Shown piece by piece: positions 7,547 to 10,631 of a stretch of DNA of 10,631 nt. Source of the stretch: CAZYQW01 sp964649825. GTDB taxonomy: Bacteria > Planctomycetota > B15-G4 > JADJEK01. Numbering within the stretch: position 1 is the first letter of the stretch; each line of letters begins with the position of its first letter. The position numbers and the translations under genes are program-made. The notes below the pieces were generated by a model that searched no databases, was not told where the DNA came from, and saw only the letters and a list, made by a program, of their open reading frames with translations. The stretch covers positions 1 through 10,631 of the forward strand of contig CAZYQW010000085.1 in assembly GCA_964649825.1 (NCBI GenBank). The letters are read 5' to 3'.

Positions 7547-8209
7547 TCAATTCGGACTCAGGTTCTGCGGGTTCAGGCGGTCGAGCATCCGCGCCTGGCG
7601 CCGGTGGAAGTCGCACGATCGAAGCCATTGCAACACGTACGAGTAACGCTCGACCTGATCGTCGGCGTTCAGGACCCGCTGTTTGAGCGCGATCGGCGCC
7701 ACCGCCATGACGCGACCCGCAAGCTCCGCCGCGATCGGAGCCGCCTGGTCGTCTCGTGCGAACCCGGGGTCGGTCAGGACCGTCGAGCAGAGCGCGGAGA
7801 TCTCGGCGAACGTGGCCGCGAGCGCCGCGGGTTCCGAGCACTGCTCGGGAAGGTCGTCGACGCGCCCGATGCGATACGGCATCTCGCGCACGATCTCGAG
7901 GAGTCGGACGCGTGCGATCCCGCGCAGGACGATCTCGGCGCTGCCGTCGGGTCGCGGACGATGCGCGACGATCGTGCCGACGCCGAACGTCGGCTCGACC
8001 TCGGGATTCCCGTAATAGGTGTCCTCCCAGCCTGCCGCGAACCGCGGCATCGCGATGAGGCGATCGCCGGCCATCGCGTCCTTGAGGAGCGCGCGGTAAC
8101 GCGGCTCGAACACGTAGAGAGGCAGCAGCTCGCCCGGCAGCAGACAGACCTCCGGCAGGGGAAACAGCGGAACGAGCCCGGTGCTCGATGCGTTCGCGAT
8201 GGAGGTCAT
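7547..8209 (-). CDS. LON peptidase substrate-binding (N-terminal) domain protein
   Basis: A 220-residue protein consisting only of the substrate-binding domain of Lon protease (LON_substr_bdg family). The diagnostic stretch is LFPLPEVCLLPGELLPLYVF (15-34) followed by EPRYRALLKD (35-44). Other core elements are FGVGTIVAHRP (75-85) and EIVLRGIARVRLLEI (92-106). A helical part follows from about residue 125 to the end. The AAA+ ATPase and the Ser-Lys protease domains of full Lon are absent, so it cannot degrade proteins by itself. Such short proteins are common in bacteria and are often called Lon-like, with an adaptor or binding role assumed. The ATG at 8209 places the conserved FPLP motif at the usual distance. 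The open frame upstream, to 8674, reads back through the zinc-ribbon gene and is not protein-like. It starts 31 bp after the zinc-ribbon gene, so the two are probably co-transcribed. Confidence 0.9.
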   Translation of the reverse strand: MTSIANASSTGLVPLFPLPEVCLLPGELLPLYVFEPRYRALLKDAMAGDRLIAMPRFAAGWEDTYYGNPEVEPTFGVGTIVAHRPRPDGSAEIVLRGIARVRLLEIVREMPYRIGRVDDLPEQCSEPAALAATFAEISALCSTVLTDPGFARDDQAAPIAAELAGRVMAVAPIALKQRVLNADDQVERYSYVLQWLRSCDFHRRQARMLDRLNPQNLSPN

Positions 8210-8240
8210 GCGAGCTCGTTTCCCGCTCTCACCGGACTCG

Positions 8241-8399
8241 TCACGGATCCGAGCAATCCCGCTGGTAGCCGCAGTTCGGGCAGAGGATGCGGCAGTGCCG
8301 TTCGAACATCTCGGCGCCGCAGATGTCGCAACAGAACGGCGGGCTCGGGTCGGGCTGCGTCGCTTTCGGATTCGATCCGCGCGGGTTCGCGTCTGGCAT
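8241..8399 (-). CDS. small zinc-ribbon protein, 52 residues
   Basis: A short gene of 52 codons. After about 20 Pro/Asn-rich residues comes a compact zinc ribbon: C24-D-I-C27 and C40-P-N-C43, with extra Cys/His residues C23, H35, C36 and C49. The end is GYQRDCSDP. I recall similar small proteins with CxxCG, RHC, CPxCGY and RDCSDP blocks in planctomycete genomes, always without a known function. The ATG at 8399 has AAGGA seven bases upstream. Upstream codons in the same frame run into the divergent spacer and do not look like protein. It is the first gene of the minus-strand series leading to the LON-domain gene 31 bp on. Two pairs of cysteines suit binding of one zinc ion, and a nucleic-acid or protein adaptor role is a guess. 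The strength of the case lies in the Cys pattern together with the ribosome-binding site. Confidence 0.8.
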   Translation of the reverse strand: MPDANPRGSNPKATQPDPSPPFCCDICGAEMFERHCRILCPNCGYQRDCSDP

Positions 8400-8429
8400 T
8401 CCACGGTCCTTGGTCGAACTCGTACTCGT

Positions 8430-8435
8430 ACGATA
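8430..8435 (-). promoter_or_regulatory. possible -10 box of the zinc-ribbon/LON transcript
   Basis: On the minus strand this reads TATCGT (four of six matches), ending 30 bases before the ATG at 8399. It overlaps the palindrome TCGTACGA (8426-8433). No convincing -35 box is seen. Confidence 0.25.
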
Positions 8436-8436
8436 A

Positions 8437-8519
8437 CCCGAACCCGGACGGACTTGCCAGCCCGGACCCGTGGCCCCGAACCCCGAACGCGCCGTACCTG
8501 GCCCACCCACGCCCCGAAC
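8437..8519. repeat. cluster of six CCCGRAC heptamers in the divergent spacer
   Basis: CCCGAAC occurs at 8437-8443, 8475-8481, 8482-8488 and 8513-8519. CCCGGAC occurs at 8443-8449 and 8461-8467. All six are in the same orientation within 83 bp. The cluster fills most of the spacer between the zinc-ribbon gene (minus) and the thioredoxin-fold gene (plus). It may be a binding array for a regulator or only biased GC-rich sequence. Confidence 0.55.
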
Positions 8520-8521
8520 GC

Positions 8522-8527
8522 TATCCT
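8522..8527 (+). promoter_or_regulatory. possible -10 box of the thioredoxin-fold gene
   Basis: TATCCT (four of six matches) ends 31 bases before the ATG at 8559. The place for a -35 box holds TGGCCC (8499-8504), a poor match. Confidence is low, and the main support is the spacing shared with the other candidate boxes here. Confidence 0.22.
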
Positions 8528-8558
8528 CGGACCAGTACCGACCGCGGAATCCGATACG

Positions 8559-9548
8559 ATGAACACGCTCCTCGCCGCCCTCGTCCTGCTCGTCATTGCC
8601 GGTCCTGCCGTCGCGTCCGATCCGCTCACACCGGGCGCGGACGTTCCTCGGATCGAGCCGACGGAATGGATCAACCACCCGAAGGTGGCGCAGGAGTCCC
8701 TGAAGGGTCGGGTCGTCGCCTACCTGTTCCTCCGCATCGAGGACGAGGACTGCCTCTTCTTCCTGGAGGGATGGGCCGAGCTGCGCCGCCGCTTCGTGAT
8801 GCGACCCGTGACGTTCTTCGCGATCACGAACGAGGCGCCCAACTTCGTCAAGGAGCAGCTCGAGACCGAAGACATCACCTCCCCGATCCTGATCGACGCC
8901 AGCGATCAATCCGCCAAGGACTTCGGCGTCCAGCTCTTCCCAACCGTGTTCCTCCAGGGCGCGAACGGGACGATCGAGTACTACGGTCAACCGGGATCGA
9001 CGGACCAGATCGCCGACGCCATCATCGAGGCGCTACGCGGCGCGCACGAGTTCCCGACGCTCTCCAAGCGGCAACGCGCGATCTCGGGCCACGTCGACAA
9101 GTGGAAGCTCGGCCTCGCCTACGCGGCGATCGAGAAGGAACTCGCCAAACCGAAGATCGAGGAGGCGGACAAGAAGCTCCTCGTCGACACGAAAACGCTC
9201 ATCCTGTGGGTCACCGATCGACTCCGCGCGGCGGCCGAGGGCGCGATCGAGGAGGAAGAGTGGCTCGACGCGGTCGTCGCGCTGTCGCGCCTCGTCGACG
9301 AGCACGAAGGCGTGCCGGGGGCCGAGACCGCGGCGGGGAAACTGAGCGAACTGAAGGCGCGCGAGGAGTTGAAGGACGAGGTCGCCGCCGCCTTGGAGTT
9401 CGCCAAGGGCGATCGTTTCGAACGGGATCGCAACTGGAAGAACGCGCACCGCGAGTACGCGTCCCTCGCGAAGAGCCATCCGGACACGCTGGCCGGCGCG
9501 CGGGCGAGAGACCTGGCGATCCTGCTGGAGAGCCGCGCGAAGCGGTGA
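8559..9548 (+). CDS. secreted thioredoxin-fold protein with single active-site Cys and helical C-terminal half
   Basis: A 329-residue exported protein. Residues 1-19 are a signal peptide with an AVA|S cleavage site. Residues about 28-160 have the thioredoxin/TlpA layout: a strand VVAYLFLRI (52-60), then D64-C65 at the start of a helix where CxxC is expected, a strand TFFAITNE (85-92), and GVQLFPTVFL (123-132) with the cis-proline P128. The helix start has only one cysteine (EDEDCLFF), so the classical disulfide pair is missing. Residues about 165-329 are charged and helical, rich in Glu, Lys and Ala, perhaps tetratricopeptide-like. The ATG at 8559 is chosen because the signal peptide begins there. 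The longer open frame upstream crosses the divergent spacer. The ribosome-binding site is weak. The protein may be a peroxiredoxin-like, chaperone-like or binding protein in the periplasm rather than a disulfide reductase. It converges with the reductase gene, 18 bp between stops. Confidence 0.87.
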   Translation: MNTLLAALVLLVIAGPAVASDPLTPGADVPRIEPTEWINHPKVAQESLKGRVVAYLFLRIEDEDCLFFLEGWAELRRRFVMRPVTFFAITNEAPNFVKEQLETEDITSPILIDASDQSAKDFGVQLFPTVFLQGANGTIEYYGQPGSTDQIADAIIEALRGAHEFPTLSKRQRAISGHVDKWKLGLAYAAIEKELAKPKIEEADKKLLVDTKTLILWVTDRLRAAAEGAIEEEEWLDAVVALSRLVDEHEGVPGAETAAGKLSELKAREELKDEVAAALEFAKGDRFERDRNWKNAHREYASLAKSHPDTLAGARARDLAILLESRAKR

Positions 9549-9566
9549 TCCACCCGCCGCTCGCCG

Positions 9567-10343
9567 TCAGAACGGCCGGCGCGTCACCGCGAACCCGCCG
9601 TCGACGATCAGCGTGGCGCCGGTGATCCAACACGCGTCGTCCGACGCGAGGAACGCGACCGCCGCCGCGACGTCCTGCGGGAACGCCGGACCCTGCGTCA
9701 GCGCGCGTCCGCGCGCCGGGTCGAGCCCCTCCTCGAACTTGTGCGTGATGCCGCCCGGCAGCACCGCGTTGACGCGGACGTTCTGCGCCGCGAGATCGCC
9801 GGCGAGGCTCTTGACCATTGCCGTCGCGGCGGCCTTGGAGGTGTTGTACGCGAGCAGCCCGGGGCCCGGGACCACGGCGCCGAAAACGGCCGTCGTGATC
9901 ACGATCACGCCGCCTCCGCGGGCGCGGAACGCGGGAATCGCGGCGCGCGAGGTCTCGAACGCGGTGCGGAGGTTCGCGTCGAGCATCCGCTCCATCGCGG
10001 CGCGATCGGTCTCCGCGTGACCGCCGCCCTCGTAGGCGCCGGCCGTGTTGACGAGCACGTCGACCCCGCCGAACGACGAGACCGCCTCGGCCACCGCCTC
10101 CTTCGCCCCCGCTTCGGACGCCACGTCCGCCCGATGGGTGCGAAACGACGCGCCGTGCGCGGCCAGCGTCTCGGCCGCCCGTGTCAAGTTCGCCTCGGAA
10201 CGGGCCACGGCGACGACCTTCGCGCCCTCGTGTGCGAAGCGAAGCACCGTGGCCAGCCCCGCGCCCGCGCCCACTCCGGTGACGAGGACCACCCGATCCT
10301 CGAAGCGTCGCCCCCGCTGGGCCGCCGTCTTCATGTCGACCAT
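9567..10343 (-). CDS. SDR family oxidoreductase (classical short-chain dehydrogenase/reductase)
   Basis: A 258-residue cytoplasmic NAD(P)-dependent oxidoreductase, of normal length for the classical SDR family. The cofactor motif TGxxxGxG is TGVGAGAG (22-29). D73-V74 contacts the adenine ring in relatives. NTAG (99-102) replaces the usual NNAG. The structural or catalytic Asn is N124, and the active-site pair is Y166-xxx-K170. NAVLPGG near residue 206 and the C-terminal GATLIVDGG block also fit. The catalytic serine position, normally in an ISS block, reads ITTAVFG (149-155), so Thr151 or Ala152 occupies it. The substrate cannot be predicted. The ATG at 10343 has GAGGAG just upstream, with spacing of about five bases if GAGG is the core. 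A second ATG at 10334 (MKTAAQ) is possible. The open frame continues to 10520, but a good -10 box lies inside that part. Confidence 0.93.
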   Translation of the reverse strand: MVDMKTAAQRGRRFEDRVVLVTGVGAGAGLATVLRFAHEGAKVVAVARSEANLTRAAETLAAHGASFRTHRADVASEAGAKEAVAEAVSSFGGVDVLVNTAGAYEGGGHAETDRAAMERMLDANLRTAFETSRAAIPAFRARGGGVIVITTAVFGAVVPGPGLLAYNTSKAAATAMVKSLAGDLAAQNVRVNAVLPGGITHKFEEGLDPARGRALTQGPAFPQDVAAAVAFLASDDACWITGATLIVDGGFAVTRRPF

Positions 10344-10378
10344 CGTCTCCTCGCGTTCGGAAGGGGGTGCGAGCGCGA

Positions 10379-10384
10379 AGTATA
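10379..10384 (-). promoter_or_regulatory. possible -10 box of the SDR gene
   Basis: On the minus strand this reads TATACT (five of six matches), ending 35 bases before the ATG at 10343. It is one of the few A/T-rich spots in the region. No clear -35 box is present. A small imperfect hairpin with a four-base loop (10405-10422) lies just upstream. The remaining sequence to 10533 shows no gene. Confidence 0.35.
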
Positions 10385-10533
10385 GAAGGTCGTCCGCGGT
10401 TCGACGCCCGTTTCGATGGGCGAGCCCGGGGCGAGGATGCGCCGATTCTCCCCAGACGACCGGTGCCGTGCGGGCCTCCGGCATCGTCCTAGGAGTGTGT
10501 CCGAGTATTCGCGTGAGCACCGAGACCGAGCGA

Positions 10534-10614
10534 GAAGCCCGGTGGCGAGGAGCGAGGAGGATCCATATCAGGAGAAGATACGGTGACGACGAGCGACGAC
10601 GTCCACCGGGCTTC
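10534..10614. repeat. 12-bp inverted repeat around the start of the right-edge gene
   Basis: GAAGCCCGGTGG (10534-10545) and CCACCGGGCTTC (10603-10614) are perfect inverted copies, 57 bases apart. The right arm lies in codons 7-11 of the candidate GTG-started frame at 10583, and the ribosome-binding site lies in the loop. It could fold in the mRNA leader. Confidence 0.6.
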
Positions 10615-10631
10615 GCAGCCGGTCGAATGCC
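10583..10631 (+). CDS. probable start of a gene cut by the window edge
   Basis: GTG at 10583 is preceded by AGGAG with eight bases between, and by a second AGGAGG further up (10555-10560). The frame stays open to the end and reads MTTSDDVHRASQPVEC if GTG is read as Met. Only 16 codons are visible. The hydrophilic start has no signal peptide, and the family cannot be named. It is divergent from the SDR gene. Confidence 0.45.
   Translation, partial: MTTSDDVHRASQPVEC

Noticed and set aside
8210..8674. A longer LON-domain protein starting at 8674
   Set aside because: The added part crosses the zinc-ribbon gene and the divergent spacer, and is Arg/Ser-rich without family resemblance. The LON domain is complete from 8209.
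10344..10520. A 59-residue extension of the SDR protein
   Set aside because: The extension contains the TATACT box and no cofactor-domain sequence. GAGGAG precedes the ATG at 10343.
10534..10614. The right-edge inverted repeat as an SRP RNA or other known structured RNA
   Set aside because: The loop has no GGTCAGG/GGAAGGAAGCAGCC-type SRP core or other recognisable RNA motif, and it contains a plausible ribosome-binding site and start codon.

Overview
The window is GC-rich DNA carrying eight supported protein genes, one tRNA gene and the probable first codons of a ninth gene at the right edge. It looks like a chromosomal segment of a Planctomycetota bacterium, probably a Saltatorellus/Poly30-like lineage. 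This rests on recognition, not on a search. The markers are a secreted propeller protein with the DWPxYRGP signature, a huge secreted protein ending in a YGxxCxGCxG-type C-terminal domain, an MqnD enzyme of the futalosine menaquinone route, and a tiny zinc ribbon ending in RDCSDP. There are no insertion sequences, CRISPR arrays, phage genes or clear signs of recent transfer.

Left part (1-5668). After 193 bases without a recognised gene, a secreted PQQ-like beta-propeller protein lies on the minus strand (194-1477). It is divergent from a 1289-residue secreted multidomain protein on the plus strand (1705-5574). That protein has a malectin-like N-terminal module, about 700 residues of unrecognised, mostly helical, Trp-rich sequence, a beta region, a CARDB-like domain and a cysteine-containing C-terminal domain. 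A perfect 12-bp inverted repeat follows its stop.

Middle part (5669-8399, all minus strand). In transcription order this holds a 52-residue zinc-ribbon protein, a stand-alone LON substrate-binding-domain protein, a B3/B4 (PheT-like) tRNA-binding-domain protein, MqnD, and tRNA-Thr(CGT) with an encoded CCA. The first three genes are closely spaced (31 and 70 bp) and could form one transcript. MqnD may have its own weak promoter. A very stable hairpin lies between mqnD and the tRNA, and its outer arm could pair with the tRNA 5' acceptor strand.

Right part (8400-10631). A 159-bp divergent spacer carries six copies of CCCGRAC. It separates the zinc-ribbon gene from a secreted thioredoxin-fold protein (8559-9548), which has a single cysteine at the active-site position and a charged helical C-terminal half. 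A convergent short-chain dehydrogenase/reductase follows (9567-10343, minus). The last 49 bases probably start another plus-strand gene with a GTG codon.

The genes do not form one obvious pathway. The left block concerns exported proteins, the middle block is housekeeping (menaquinone synthesis, tRNA, small accessory proteins), and the right block holds a secreted redox-fold protein and a generic oxidoreductase. The least explained elements are the core and C-terminal domain of the 1289-residue protein, the zinc-ribbon protein, and the hairpin that competes with the tRNA acceptor stem.
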